DNA from: Rhodospirillales bacterium | Lineage (GTDB): Bacteria; Pseudomonadota; Alphaproteobacteria; Rhodospirillales; Shumkoniaceae | DNA length: 40,386 bases | Assembly: GCA_028281785.1 (NCBI GenBank) | Contig: JANQJG010000054.1 | Span: 1-40,386 of the forward strand | Reading direction: 5' to 3' | Shown here: piece by piece, positions 23,873 through 32,786 of the stretch | How positions within the stretch are numbered: the first letter of the stretch is position 1 | Layout of the letters: the number at the start of each line of letters is the position of its first letter | Notes under the pieces: model-generated | What the model was told of the DNA's origin: nothing | Database searches by the model: none | What the model saw: the letters and a program-made list of their open reading frames with translations, nothing else | Translations under genes and position numbers: made by a program

Positions 23873-25105
23873 ATGAGCCGGAAAAGGAAGCACGCGCGGC
23901 TCCTGATCTATAGCCATGACTCCTTCGGGCTCGGACATCTCAGGCGATGTCGCACCATCGCCCATTCCCTGGTCGACCATTGCAAGGATCTCTCGGTCCT
24001 TATTCTTTCGGGCTCGCCGATCGTCGGCAGCTTCGATTTCCGCGCGCGGGTGGATTTTGTCCGTATCCCAGGCGTGATCAAGCTGCGCGGCGGGGACTAC
24101 ACCTCGCTCCGGCTCGATATCGGGATCGACGACATCCTGGCCTTGAGGGCGTCGATCATCCGCCACACGGCGGAGACCTTCCTTCCAGATATCTTCCTGG
24201 TGGACAAGGAGCCCCTCGGACTGCGGGGCGAAGTTCGGGAGACGCTCTCTTTCCTCAAGTCCCGCGGCACGCCGCTGGTGCTGGGTCTTCGCGACGTAAT
24301 GGACGAGCCAAGGACGCTGGCCAGCGAGTGGGCGCGAAAGAACGCGCTGCCGGCGCTGACCGACCTTTACGACCATATCTGGGTCTATGGCCTGCCGCGC
24401 ATCTGCAACCCGCTGATCGGCGTCCCCGTTCCCGCCTCGGTCGAGCAGAAGATCACATATACCGGATATCTCAGGCGGTCCTGGTCGCATTCCTCGGTCC
24501 CCGCCCAGCCGATCCCGGCCGTCGGCGCCCAGCCCTACCTTCTGGTGACGACCGGCGGCGGCGGCGACGGAGCGGCGCTTATCGACTGGGTTCTGCGGGC
24601 CTATGAACACGATCCCGGGCTGCCCCACCCCGCGCTGCTCGTGCTCGGCCCGTTTATGCGGACCAACATGCAGGCCGACTTCATGCAGCGCGTGGGGCGG
24701 TTGGACAAGGTCCACGCCATCACCTTCGACGCCCATGTCGAGCATCTGATGGCCAACGCCGTCGGAGTGGTCGCCATGGGCGGCTACAACACCTTTTGCG
24801 AGATCCTGTCGTTCGACAAGCCGAGCCTGATCATGCCGCGGACGGCGCCGAGACTCGAGCAATACATCCGCGCGTCGCGGGCCCAGGACCTGGGCTTGGC
24901 GCGGATGATCCTCGAGGACGAGATCCACAGCCCACGCGACATGGCCTTGGCCCTGCGGACGCTTCCCGAACAGCCCAAACCGTCCGACGTGCGCATTCCG
25001 GGCCTGCTGGATGGGTTGTCCGTGATCAACGGGCTGGTGGACAGATGGCTTACGCAACGGTCCTTGGAAACCGCCGAGCTGTCGGTGGTAAGCCGACACG
25101 GTTGA
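23873..25105 (+). CDS. Predicted glycosyltransferase, COG4671 type (copy A)
   Basis: The 410-residue product has a GT-B, MurG-like layout. The N-terminal domain starts L-L-I-Y-S-H-D-S-F-G-L-G-H-L-R-R with the Gly-rich acceptor-side loop. The C-terminal domain has L-V-T-T-G-G-G-G-D-G and A-M-G-G-Y-N-T-F-C-E-I-L-S-F-D-K-P, the nucleotide-sugar site. No signal peptide or membrane segment, so it acts on the cytoplasmic face. Sugar donor and acceptor are unknown. The ATG at 23873 follows a G-rich site (GGGGGG); an upstream ATG at 23834 is weaker and would lie at the putative promoter. It is first in a run of genes with gaps or overlaps of a few bases. Confidence 0.85.
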   Translation: MSRKRKHARLLIYSHDSFGLGHLRRCRTIAHSLVDHCKDLSVLILSGSPIVGSFDFRARVDFVRIPGVIKLRGGDYTSLRLDIGIDDILALRASIIRHTAETFLPDIFLVDKEPLGLRGEVRETLSFLKSRGTPLVLGLRDVMDEPRTLASEWARKNALPALTDLYDHIWVYGLPRICNPLIGVPVPASVEQKITYTGYLRRSWSHSSVPAQPIPAVGAQPYLLVTTGGGGDGAALIDWVLRAYEHDPGLPHPALLVLGPFMRTNMQADFMQRVGRLDKVHAITFDAHVEHLMANAVGVVAMGGYNTFCEILSFDKPSLIMPRTAPRLEQYIRASRAQDLGLARMILEDEIHSPRDMALALRTLPEQPKPSDVRIPGLLDGLSVINGLVDRWLTQRSLETAELSVVSRHG

Positions 25106-25106
25106 C

Positions 25107-26333
25107 GTGCAGCGCCCCATCGCCATTGTCCTGAAAGGCTATCCAAGGCTCTCCGAGACCTTCATCGCGCAGGAGCTGCTGGGGCTGGAGAAGCGCGGAC
25201 TCGACCTGAGACTGATTTCGCTGCGCCACCCCACCGATACCCGTCGGCACCCGATTCATAGCGAGATTCGGTCCCCCGTGACCTATCTGCCGGAGTACCT
25301 TCATCAGGAACCGGGCCGCGTTCTCGGGGCCTGGCTCGCCGCGCGGCGGCTCCCAGGGTATGTGGCCGCCCTGCGTCTCTGGCTGAAGGATCTGAGGCGC
25401 GACCCGACACCGAACCGCATCCGAAGATTTGGCCAAGCCTTGGTTCTGGCCCGGGAGCTGGGGCCGGAGGTCGGATGGATCTACGCCCATTTTCTCCACA
25501 CCCCGGCCTCGGTGGCGCGTTACGCGGCACGGATGCGCGGCCTGGCCTGGAGCTGTTCGGCCCATGCCAAGGATATCTGGACCCTGCCGGACTGGGAGAA
25601 GCGGGAAAAGCTCGCGGACTGCCGCTGGCTCGTCACTTGCACCAGCGCGAATCTCGACCATCTGCGCACGCTCGCGCCGGAGCCTTCGCGCGTGGAGTTG
25701 GTCCGTCATGGGCTCGACTTCGACCGTTTCCCGCTTCCCAACGCGACGCGCCCTGCCCGGGACGGCCGCGACCGGTCCGACCCGGTAACCGTTCTTTCGG
25801 TCGGCCGCGCCGTCGAGAAGAAAGGTTATTCCGTACTGCTGACGGCATTGAGCCTTCTGCCCAAGGACCTGCACTGGCGATTCGTGCATATCGGCGGCGG
25901 CACGCTCATGGACGCGTTGAAGCGCATGGCCGCGGAAATGGGGCTGGCGTCCCGTGTCGTCTGGATGGGCGCCCGGTCGCAGGAGGATGTCATCCGGCAT
26001 TATCGCGAGGCGGATCTGTTCGCCCTCGCCTCGCGGGTTGCCGAGGATGGCGACCGCGACGGACTGCCCAACGTTTTGATGGAAGCGCAGAGCCAGGGCC
26101 TCGCTTGTATCTCGACGCGCGTTTCGGCCATTCCCGAGATCATCGAGGATGGAGAAACGGGCCTCCTGGTCCCTCCCGACAACCCGCGGCCCCTGGCCAA
26201 AGGGCTCGAAACGCTGATCACGGCCCCCGAGCTGCGATTCCGCCTGGGTGCCGCGGGAGCCCAACGCCTGCGCGCCGATTTCGGCTGTGAGCCCGGCCTC
26301 GACAGGCTGGCCGCCAAATTCGACACAGGCTGA
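25107..26333 (+). CDS. GT4 glycosyltransferase, WcaL-like
   Basis: The 408-residue protein starts at a GTG one base after the preceding stop. The opening K-G-Y-P-R-L-S-E-T-F-I-A-Q-E-L is a hallmark of WcaL/exopolysaccharide-type GT4 enzymes. The C-terminal GT-B half contains V-G-R-A-V-E-K-K-G-Y, H-I-G-G-G and the donor-binding segment G-L-P-N-V-L-M-E-A-Q-S-Q-G with the conserved Glu. It would transfer a sugar from a nucleotide donor to a growing lipid-linked or free glycan with retention. Cytoplasmic, possibly membrane-associated. The upstream sugar transferase that starts the chain is not in the window. Confidence 0.88.
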   Translation: MQRPIAIVLKGYPRLSETFIAQELLGLEKRGLDLRLISLRHPTDTRRHPIHSEIRSPVTYLPEYLHQEPGRVLGAWLAARRLPGYVAALRLWLKDLRRDPTPNRIRRFGQALVLARELGPEVGWIYAHFLHTPASVARYAARMRGLAWSCSAHAKDIWTLPDWEKREKLADCRWLVTCTSANLDHLRTLAPEPSRVELVRHGLDFDRFPLPNATRPARDGRDRSDPVTVLSVGRAVEKKGYSVLLTALSLLPKDLHWRFVHIGGGTLMDALKRMAAEMGLASRVVWMGARSQEDVIRHYREADLFALASRVAEDGDRDGLPNVLMEAQSQGLACISTRVSAIPEIIEDGETGLLVPPDNPRPLAKGLETLITAPELRFRLGAAGAQRLRADFGCEPGLDRLAAKFDTG

Positions 26334-26343
26334 GGGGGTCGGC

Positions 26344-27495
26344 ATGCGGATCGCTTTCTACCCGCCCCTCAAGCCGCCCCATCATCCCGCCCCCTCCGGC
26401 GACCGGCGGATGGCGCGTTTGCTGATGGGCGCTCTGCAACGGGCCGGCCATCAGGTCGAGCTGGCCAGCGGCTTCCGCAGCTTCGACGGCCGGGGAAATG
26501 GTGTTCGGCAGCGGCGTCTTCGGGATCTGGGCGGGCGCTTGGCGGATCGCCTATTGCGGCGATATCGCAAGCTGCCACCCGACCGGCGCCCGCAGGCCTG
26601 GTTCACCTACCATCTCTACCATAAGGCGCCGGACTGGTTGGGACCCGCAGTCGCGGATGCCCTGCGAATCCCCTATCTGGCCGCCGAGGCGTCCTACGCG
26701 CCGAAGCAAGCGCGGGGGCCCTGGGCCATCGGGCACCGGGCCGTAGCCGAGGCCATCGGGCGCGCCGATGTCGTGTTCGGGCTGAACAGAGCGGATGACG
26801 AATGCGTCAGGCCGCTGCTCCGAACAGAAGCCAGTCTGATCCACTTGCCGCCCTTCCTTGACAGCTCATCCTATGCCGAGGCGGCCGCGCAGCGGGCCGA
26901 ACATCGCCGGGCGCTAAGCCGCGAGACCAATCTCGACCCGGCAGAGCCCTGGATTCTGGCCGTCGCCATGATGCGGCCGGGCGATAAGCTGTCCTCCTAT
27001 CGCCGCCTTGCGGCCGCTCTCGCGGATCTGAAGGCGCGGCCTTGGCGGCTGCTGGTGGTTGGCGATGGCTCCGCCCGACGGGAGGTCGAGGCGGCGTTCG
27101 AGGGAGTCCAAGAACGCGTGATCTGGTTGGGCGAGCATCCGCCAGAGGTTCTTCCGGGTGTCTTCGCCGCGTGCGACCTTCTGGCCTGGCCGGCGGTGAA
27201 CGAGGCGTACGGGATGGTTCTGCTGGAGGCCCAGGCTGCCGCGTTGCCCGTGGTCGCCGGGCGCTATGGCGGGGTGGCCGATATCGTCCGCCATGGAGTG
27301 ACCGGTTTTCTCTCGCCTCCCGAGGATCCCGGGACGTTCGCGAAGGATCTCGGCAGGCTGATCGATAGCGAGACACTCCGGCGCCGGATGGGAGAGGCCG
27401 CGCATCTGAACGTCGCCCGCAACCACGATATCGAACGGGCGGCGCATGTGCTGTCGGCGCCGCTCGCAACCCTTCTGGAGGATGCTTCCGCATGA
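26344..27495 (+). CDS. GT4-family glycosyltransferase
   Basis: The ATG at 26344 gives 383 residues beginning M-R-I-A-F-Y-P-P-L-K-P-P, with a P-S-G-D-R-R-M-A-R loop in the acceptor domain. The donor domain carries L-L-V-V-G-D-G, V-I-W-L-G-E and the E-A-Y-G-M-V-L-L-E-A Glu-x7-Glu motif of GT4 enzymes. It lies 10 bases after the previous GT4 gene, and its stop overlaps the next start by four bases. It likely adds another sugar in the same pathway; linkage and donor are unknown. Confidence 0.86.
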   Translation: MRIAFYPPLKPPHHPAPSGDRRMARLLMGALQRAGHQVELASGFRSFDGRGNGVRQRRLRDLGGRLADRLLRRYRKLPPDRRPQAWFTYHLYHKAPDWLGPAVADALRIPYLAAEASYAPKQARGPWAIGHRAVAEAIGRADVVFGLNRADDECVRPLLRTEASLIHLPPFLDSSSYAEAAAQRAEHRRALSRETNLDPAEPWILAVAMMRPGDKLSSYRRLAAALADLKARPWRLLVVGDGSARREVEAAFEGVQERVIWLGEHPPEVLPGVFAACDLLAWPAVNEAYGMVLLEAQAAALPVVAGRYGGVADIVRHGVTGFLSPPEDPGTFAKDLGRLIDSETLRRRMGEAAHLNVARNHDIERAAHVLSAPLATLLEDASA

Positions 27496-28094
27496 TCCCG
27501 AAATCGACGCCGGTGGCGCTGATTCGCCACGGCCCCACGGAATGGAACGCCGAGCGGCGCATCCAAGGCACGGTCGACACGCCGCTGAGCGAAATGGGCC
27601 GCGAATGGGTCAGCACTTGGCGCCTTCCAGATGAGCTGGCGGGGTTCCAATGGTTCGTCAGCCCCAGACGACGGGCGCAGGAAACCGCGCGCCTGCTGGG
27701 TGTCACCGAAGCCGAGGTCGATCCGCGGCTCGCGGAGATGGCTTGGGGTGAATGGGAGGGGCGGCGAATCGAGGATCTGCGCGCTGAGTTCGGCGATCTC
27801 ATGACCGCCAATGAGGGCAAGGGCCTGGACTTCCGACCGCCGAAGGGCGAGAGCCCCAGGGATGTTCAAGCCCGGCTGTCGTCCTGGTTTCGGGAGGTGG
27901 CCGAGAGCGGCCGACCCACGGCGGCGGTCGCCCATGCCGGTGTCATTCGTGCCGCGTTTGCCCTCGCCAGCGGTTGGGACATGACCGGAAAGCCACCCGT
28001 CAAGCTCCGGGACGGGATGGCGCATCTGTTCCGCGTCGGCGACGGCGGCGTACTCTCGATCGACCGGCTCAATATCAGCCTGGAGCCAGGCTGA
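27492..28094 (+). CDS. Histidine-phosphatase family protein
   Basis: The 200-residue protein opens with the phosphohistidine motif L-I-R-H-G-P-T-E-W (His13 accepts phosphate), has Arg in S-P-R-R-R-A-Q-E-T-A, the acid E-M-A-W-G-E-W-E-G, and the second His in A-V-A-H-A-G-V-I-R. All catalytic residues are present. The family includes phosphoglycerate mutases, sugar- and nucleotide-phosphate phosphatases and SixA. Within a glycosyltransferase operon a sugar-phosphate or lipid-linked phosphate substrate is plausible. It overlaps the genes on both sides, by four bases upstream and one base downstream. Confidence 0.88.
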   Translation: MIPKSTPVALIRHGPTEWNAERRIQGTVDTPLSEMGREWVSTWRLPDELAGFQWFVSPRRRAQETARLLGVTEAEVDPRLAEMAWGEWEGRRIEDLRAEFGDLMTANEGKGLDFRPPKGESPRDVQARLSSWFREVAESGRPTAAVAHAGVIRAAFALASGWDMTGKPPVKLRDGMAHLFRVGDGGVLSIDRLNISLEPG

Positions 28095-29245
28095 TGCCGG
28101 GGCGCGTTCTGTTTTATGTCCAGCATCTGCTGGGGATTGGGCATGTCAAGCGGGCGGCGGCGATCGTCCGGGCCATGACCGCCGCGGGACAGCCGGTCAC
28201 CGTTGTTCTCGGAGGTCCGGACGTCCCTGGCATCTCCTTCGGCAACGCCGAACTCCTGCGCCTGCCAGCCGTTATCGCGTCCGACGAAAGCTTCAACAAA
28301 CTGGTCGAGGAGAACGGACGCGAAATCGACGATGCCTGGCGGGCGAGGCGCCGGGAGGAGCTTTTGGGGATCTTCGCCTCACACCGGCCGGACATTCTTC
28401 TGATCGAGATGTTTCCCTTCGGACGACGCCAATTCCGGTTTGAGCTCATCCCCCTTATGGAGGCGGCCCGTGCCCGCCGGCCACGCGCCCTGATCGCTTG
28501 CAGCGTCCGCGACATCCTGGTGCGGAAGCCCCGGGCCGAGCGCAACCGCGAAATGGTCGAGACCGCGCGCGAATGGTTCGATCTGGTGCTGGTTCATGGC
28601 GATCCAAACCTCGTTGCGCTCGAGGCCAGTTTCCCCGAGGCCGCAGGCATCGCTGATCTGATCCGATACACGGGCTATGTCGTAGACAAACAGAGACAGC
28701 CTTCTTCAGACGGCGCCGGCAACGGCGAAGTCATCGTGTCGGCCGGCGGCGGAGCGGTGGGCGCGCCACTCTTGCATGCGGCGCTGACGGCCCGGGACCG
28801 ATGTCGCGCGGCAAGGTTGCCGTGGCGGCTGATCACGGGACCGAACATGCCGGAGACAGAATACCGAAAGCTGAGCGTCACGGCGCCAACAGGTGTTTTC
28901 GTGGAACGCATGAGGCCGGATCTTCCCCGGATGCTGGCCCGCTGCGCCCTGTCGATCTCGCAGGGCGGATACAACACGGTAATGGACATCCTGCGATCGC
29001 GCGCTCGGGCCATTATCGTACCGTTCGCGGCCGGGAACGAAAGCGAGCAGACTCTTCGTGCCCAACTTCTGCAACAAAAAAACCTTATATGGATGGTGGA
29101 GGCCGAGGAACTGTCGCCGGACCGATTGGGCCGGGCCGTCGACGACGCCCTCGCGGGAAGACCGGCCGAGGCCAGCGGGATCAACCTTTCGGGAACGGAA
29201 GGAACGGCCCGCATCCTCGGTTCACTTCGCGTCACAGCCCGGTGA
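28094..29245 (+). CDS. Predicted glycosyltransferase, COG4671 type (copy B)
   Basis: The 383-residue protein starts at an ATG overlapping the phosphatase stop (TGATG). It repeats the plan of the gene at 23873: Y-V-Q-H-L-L-G-I-G-H-V-K-R-A at the N-terminus, V-S-A-G-G-G-A-V-G at the start of the second domain, and S-I-S-Q-G-G-Y-N-T-V-M-D-I-L in the donor site. It is a diverged paralogue, so the two probably add sugars at different steps. Its stop is followed by mobile-element fragments, which break the otherwise tight gene packing. Confidence 0.85.
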   Translation: MPGRVLFYVQHLLGIGHVKRAAAIVRAMTAAGQPVTVVLGGPDVPGISFGNAELLRLPAVIASDESFNKLVEENGREIDDAWRARRREELLGIFASHRPDILLIEMFPFGRRQFRFELIPLMEAARARRPRALIACSVRDILVRKPRAERNREMVETAREWFDLVLVHGDPNLVALEASFPEAAGIADLIRYTGYVVDKQRQPSSDGAGNGEVIVSAGGGAVGAPLLHAALTARDRCRAARLPWRLITGPNMPETEYRKLSVTAPTGVFVERMRPDLPRMLARCALSISQGGYNTVMDILRSRARAIIVPFAAGNESEQTLRAQLLQQKNLIWMVEAEELSPDRLGRAVDDALAGRPAEASGINLSGTEGTARILGSLRVTAR

Positions 29246-29252
29246 CCCGGGC

Positions 29253-29290
29253 TAGGGCCTGTTGACAGTTAGCACATCGATCTGGCTGGT
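29253..29290 (+). mobile_element. Solo end of an IS5-like element
   Basis: TAGGGCCTGTTGA followed by a variable stretch and CATCGATCTGG is shared with 40289-40324 in the same orientation. TA target sites and terminal G(A/G)GCCTGTT sequences are typical of the IS427-type branch of IS5 elements. No matching right end or transposase was found before 29415, so this is a remnant. Confidence 0.5.
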
Positions 29291-29414
29291 GCGGTGAGTG
29301 TCAAGAGGCCCTGGAACGGCTTGGCTTGTCCGCGAGTTGTCGGTACGTTGGACGGGGGACTGTAACGAATGAAAATAGTTCGCAATCAAAGCGGGCAAGC
29401 ATTAGGAACGCGGC

Positions 29415-29604
29415 TAGAGCCTGTTTGAGAAGTCCCATGGGGCTGCGACGGCGGCGATTTCGCCGACCGAGCAGGAGCGAGGAGCGACGACATGCCCGAG
29501 CATATCGAGCGACGAGCGACGCCCTCGGCGGGGATAAGCGCCGCGTCCCGACGGGTTGGCCTCGGACCAACGCAGCCTCCATGCGACTTCTCAAACAGGC
29601 TCTA
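29415..29604. mobile_element. MITE-like element with 20-bp perfect terminal inverted repeats
   Basis: TAGAGCCTGTTTGAGAAGTC at 29415-29434 is repeated in perfect inverse orientation at 29585-29604. Similarity continues imperfectly inwards (CATGGGGCTGCG against CATGGAGGCTGCG). If TA is the duplicated target, the element proper is 29417-29602, 186 bases, with 18-base ends. The interior is GC-rich with no transposase, so it would be moved by a full-length IS5-like element elsewhere. It ends four bases before the deacetylase GTG start. Confidence 0.75.
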
Positions 29605-29608
29605 AGGC

Positions 29609-30379
29609 GTGCAGGGAGAGTCACAGGCCGATTGGGGCGAACTCAAGCACGAACTCGATGCCTGGGGCGAAGAGGCACGGCTCGCGACCTTTTGGTGGCG
29701 GGATGACGACGCGACGGACGCGACGAAGGAACTGGAAGTTTTGTTGGGTGTGAGCGCAGATCTGGACATTCCGATTTCGATTGCCGTCATCCCGCGTCCT
29801 GCGACCGATACGCTCGCCCAGCGCCTCAACGGCAGGCAGCGTATCGGCGTGTTGCAGCACGGATTCGATCACGTCAATCATGCTCCCCCCGACGAGAAGA
29901 AGTCGGAGTATGGCGCCCATCGCCCGGTAGAGCGCATGCTGGCGGAACTCGCCGCCGGCCGGTCGGCCCTCCGGCCCTTCACGGCGTGCCTGGACGTGCT
30001 GACGCCGCCCTGGAACCGGATCGATGCCACCCTTTTGCCGCGCCTGCCCGGCCATGGGTATTCTGCTGTCTCCACCTTCGGCCCCCGGCCTATGCCCTCG
30101 CCGACGCCTGGCCTGCGCCAAGTCAACACGCATGTCGACCCGGTCAATTGGAGAGGCCATCGCGAATTCCTGGGAGTCCGAACCGTGCTGGCTCGACTCG
30201 TCGAGCATTTGTCGGCCCGCCGGCGGAAGGCCGTCGATCCCGATGAGCCGACCGGGCTGCTGACCCATCATTGGATCCACGATGCCGAGACATGGCGGTT
30301 CATTGAACGCCTTTGCGAACGCACCCGCGATCACCCCGCGGCGCGCTGGATGCATGCGCGGGAGGTGTTCGTGTCATGA
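29609..30379 (+). CDS. Polysaccharide-deacetylase-like protein
   Basis: The 256-residue protein has NodB-homology features. F-W-W-R-D-D-D-A holds the catalytic and metal-binding Asp pair. L-Q-H-G-F-D-H-V-N-H provides the His-x3-His metal ligands. P-P-W-N-R-I supplies the third motif, and L-L-T-H-H-W-I-H-D the C-terminal His. No signal peptide is visible, so it may act in the cytoplasm on a precursor or non-canonical substrate. The GTG start is the first possible codon in this frame because the MITE-like element creates a TAA immediately before it. The N-terminus looks complete relative to the catalytic core. It overlaps the next gene by four bases (ATGA). Confidence 0.82.
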   Translation: MQGESQADWGELKHELDAWGEEARLATFWWRDDDATDATKELEVLLGVSADLDIPISIAVIPRPATDTLAQRLNGRQRIGVLQHGFDHVNHAPPDEKKSEYGAHRPVERMLAELAAGRSALRPFTACLDVLTPPWNRIDATLLPRLPGHGYSAVSTFGPRPMPSPTPGLRQVNTHVDPVNWRGHREFLGVRTVLARLVEHLSARRRKAVDPDEPTGLLTHHWIHDAETWRFIERLCERTRDHPAARWMHAREVFVS

Positions 30380-30867
30380 GCAGCTACGGCTATCCCCTCC
30401 GCGCCGTCCTCGGCGACTATTTACGCGCGGGCTTCGGTATCGTCATCTCGGCGTTTCCCCTGGTCATGGTCTCGGGCAAGCCGTTCGTCACCTATCTTTT
30501 CGGCGGCATGATCTGTCTTTTCACGGTGTATGGGCTGAGAACCGTGAGCCGCCATTTCACACGAATCGAAGTATCGGAGGACGGCATTCTGACGACGATG
30601 CCCTTGCGACGGGGCATCGCCTGGCGCGAGCTTTCCAAGCTGCGCCTCAAATACTTCTCGACCAAACGGGACAAATCCAACGGCTGGCTTCAACTGGTGT
30701 TGACGGCGAATCACGGACGCATCGCCGTGGACTCCAGCCTCGACGGATTTCGCGAGATCGTTACGCGGGCCATGGAGGCCGCGCGGGAAAATGGTCTCGA
30801 GATCGACCCGGCAAGCGTGGCCAATCTCGCGGCCCTGGACAGCGTTACCGCGGAGCCTCACCCGTGA
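30376..30867 (+). CDS. Small membrane protein with PH-like domain
   Basis: The ATG at 30376 overlaps the deacetylase stop. The 163-residue product has two hydrophobic segments at about 15-55 (G-I-V-I-S-A-F-P-L-V-M-V and Y-L-F-G-G-M-I-C-L-F), then a cytoplasmic or periplasmic beta-rich part (F-T-R-I-E-V-S-E-D-G-I, L-R-R-G-I-A-W-R-E-L) resembling bacterial PH-like domains. Function is unknown. Its start and stop overlap the genes on both sides by four bases, which ties it to both the glycan genes and the ABC importer. Confidence 0.7.
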   Translation: MSSYGYPLRAVLGDYLRAGFGIVISAFPLVMVSGKPFVTYLFGGMICLFTVYGLRTVSRHFTRIEVSEDGILTTMPLRRGIAWRELSKLRLKYFSTKRDKSNGWLQLVLTANHGRIAVDSSLDGFREIVTRAMEAARENGLEIDPASVANLAALDSVTAEPHP

Positions 30868-32786
30868 ACGATCTCCTCAATGTCCAGGACCTCCGCGTGG
30901 AGTTCCACACGAAGGCGGGCGTGGTTCGAGCCGTTGACGGTATCACCTTCCGCGTGCCGGCCGGCGGCACGGTGGCGCTGGTCGGCGAATCGGGCTCGGG
31001 CAAGTCGGTGACGGCGCAGGCCATACTGGGCCTGCTGCCTCGCACGGCACGGATCACCGACGGCCAGATCCTGTTCAACGATCCGGAGCGTCGGAGCGAG
31101 AGCATCGACGTCGAGCGGCGCCGGCAGACCATCGATCTCGCCTCCGTCGAAAGGGACGGCAAGGAATTCCACGCGATCCGCGGCGACCGCATTTCGATGA
31201 TTTTCCAGGAACCGATGACCTCGCTTTCGCCGCTGCACACGATCGGCAACCAAGTGCACGAGGCGCTTGCGATTCACCGCAATGTGAGCGCGCAGGAGGG
31301 ACGCGAGCTCACCGTCGAGATGCTGCGGCTGGTCGGCTTCCCCGATCCCGCGCGGGCCTATCGCACCTACCCGTTCGAACTGTCAGGCGGGCTCAGGCAA
31401 CGGGCCATGATCGCCATGGCGCTGGTCTGCCGGCCCGCCCTTCTGATCGCGGACGAGCCGACAACCGCGCTCGACGTGACGATTCAGGCCCAGATCCTCA
31501 AGCTTATCGACGATCTTCAGGCGGAGTTGGGGATGGCGGTTCTCATCATTACCCACGACCTGGGTGTCGTCGCCAACGTCGCCCAGGAAGTGGTCGTCGC
31601 GTACAACGGCCGCGTCGTCGAGAGCGGGCCCCTCTACGAAATCTTCGATCGCGCGGAGCACCCCTATCTCAAGGCCCTGCTGCGCGCCGTGCCGCATTTC
31701 GACATGAAGCCCGGCGAACGCCTTGTCCCGATTCGTGAGATCGAGCATCAAACGGGCCATATTCTCGCCGCCAAGCCGGAATGGCCCGCCGACGCGCAGG
31801 GTTCGAACACCCCCCTGCTGGAGGTGCGCAAGGTCAGCAAGTCTTTCACGCTGCGGCGGGGCAAGAAAATGATCGGCGGCGGCTCTCAGCACAGGATCAA
31901 AGCCGTCGACAACGTCAGCTTTCGGATTCGGCGCGGCGCCTGCCTGGGCCTCGTCGGGGAGAGCGGCTGCGGCAAAACGACCGTCAGCAAGATCATCCTG
32001 CGGGCCATCGACGCCGACCGCGGCCAAGTCCTGTTCAACGACCGGGGAAACAATATCGATCTGTTGGAACTGAGCGATCAGGAAATGGTGCCGCTTCGGC
32101 GCAAGATTCAGTACGTGTTCCAGGATCCTTTCGGCTCCCTCAATCCGCGCATGACCGTCTTCGAGATCCTGAGCGAGCCCCTTGTCATCCACGAGATCGG
32201 AGACGCGGCCTACCGCCGGGAGGTGGTCGCCGAACTCATGCGTCTGGTCGGTCTCGACCCGCGATACCTCAACCGCTATCCGCACAGCTTTTCCGGTGGC
32301 CAGCGCCAGAGGGTCGGGATCGCGCGGGCATTGGCCCTGAAGCCGGAGTTGTTGATCTGCGACGAGCCGGTCTCCGCCCTCGACGTCTCGGTTCAGGCGC
32401 AGATTCTGAACCTCCTCAAAGACCTGCAGGACGAGCTCAATCTCACCTATCTGTTCATTTCCCACAATCTTGCGGTGATCGATTACGTGGCCGATGAGAT
32501 CGCCGTCATGTGCGCAGGACAGCTGGTGGAATTGGCGCCGCGCGAGGTTTTGTTCCGAAATCCCGTGCATCCCTATACCCAGGCGCTTTTTTCCGCCGTT
32601 CCCTATCCCGATCCACGCCGTCGCCTCGACCTTTCGTCCCTGATGGAAGGACGGGCGTCCGATCCTCTCGCCTGGCCGCCGCCCTTCCACACGACGGATT
32701 CGGAAGAACCCGATCTGATCGATGTGGGTGATCGACATTACGTCCGCGCCCATCACGCGCCCCAGCTCGCGGAGATCATGCAATGA
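30864..32786 (+). CDS. Dual-ATPase subunit of an oligopeptide-type ABC importer (DppD-DppF-like fusion)
   Basis: The GTG at 30864 overlaps the upstream stop as GTGA and yields 640 residues. Two complete ATPase domains are present: G-E-S-G-S-G-K-S, L-S-G-G-L-R-Q-R and L-I-A-D-E-P-T-T-A-L-D in the first, and G-E-S-G-C-G-K-T, F-S-G-G-Q-R-Q-R and L-I-C-D-E-P-V-S-A-L-D in the second. Each ends with an Opp/Dpp-type C-terminal tail (H-P-Y-L-K-A-L-L-R-A-V-P; H-P-Y-T-Q-A-L-F-S-A-V-P). It powers uptake through the two permeases encoded downstream. Unlike the ABC-like protein at 18857, all catalytic residues are intact. Confidence 0.93.
   Translation: MNDLLNVQDLRVEFHTKAGVVRAVDGITFRVPAGGTVALVGESGSGKSVTAQAILGLLPRTARITDGQILFNDPERRSESIDVERRRQTIDLASVERDGKEFHAIRGDRISMIFQEPMTSLSPLHTIGNQVHEALAIHRNVSAQEGRELTVEMLRLVGFPDPARAYRTYPFELSGGLRQRAMIAMALVCRPALLIADEPTTALDVTIQAQILKLIDDLQAELGMAVLIITHDLGVVANVAQEVVVAYNGRVVESGPLYEIFDRAEHPYLKALLRAVPHFDMKPGERLVPIREIEHQTGHILAAKPEWPADAQGSNTPLLEVRKVSKSFTLRRGKKMIGGGSQHRIKAVDNVSFRIRRGACLGLVGESGCGKTTVSKIILRAIDADRGQVLFNDRGNNIDLLELSDQEMVPLRRKIQYVFQDPFGSLNPRMTVFEILSEPLVIHEIGDAAYRREVVAELMRLVGLDPRYLNRYPHSFSGGQRQRVGIARALALKPELLICDEPVSALDVSVQAQILNLLKDLQDELNLTYLFISHNLAVIDYVADEIAVMCAGQLVELAPREVLFRNPVHPYTQALFSAVPYPDPRRRLDLSSLMEGRASDPLAWPPPFHTTDSEEPDLIDVGDRHYVRAHHAPQLAEIMQ

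Larger units (their letters stand above)
29246..29608. other. Gap made largely of mobile-element fragments
   Basis: The gap between the glycosyltransferase and deacetylase genes contains an element end (29253-29290), about 120 bases of unassigned sequence, and the MITE-like element (29415-29604). No gene of its own is supported. Its presence contrasts with the four-base overlaps on either side and suggests that it was inserted into an operon. Confidence 0.7.

Noticed and set aside
23573..26345. Two long minus-strand frames opposite the first two glycosyltransferase genes
   Set aside because: They cover genes with clear GT-B motifs, coupled starts and ribosome binding sites; no domain is seen in the antisense products.
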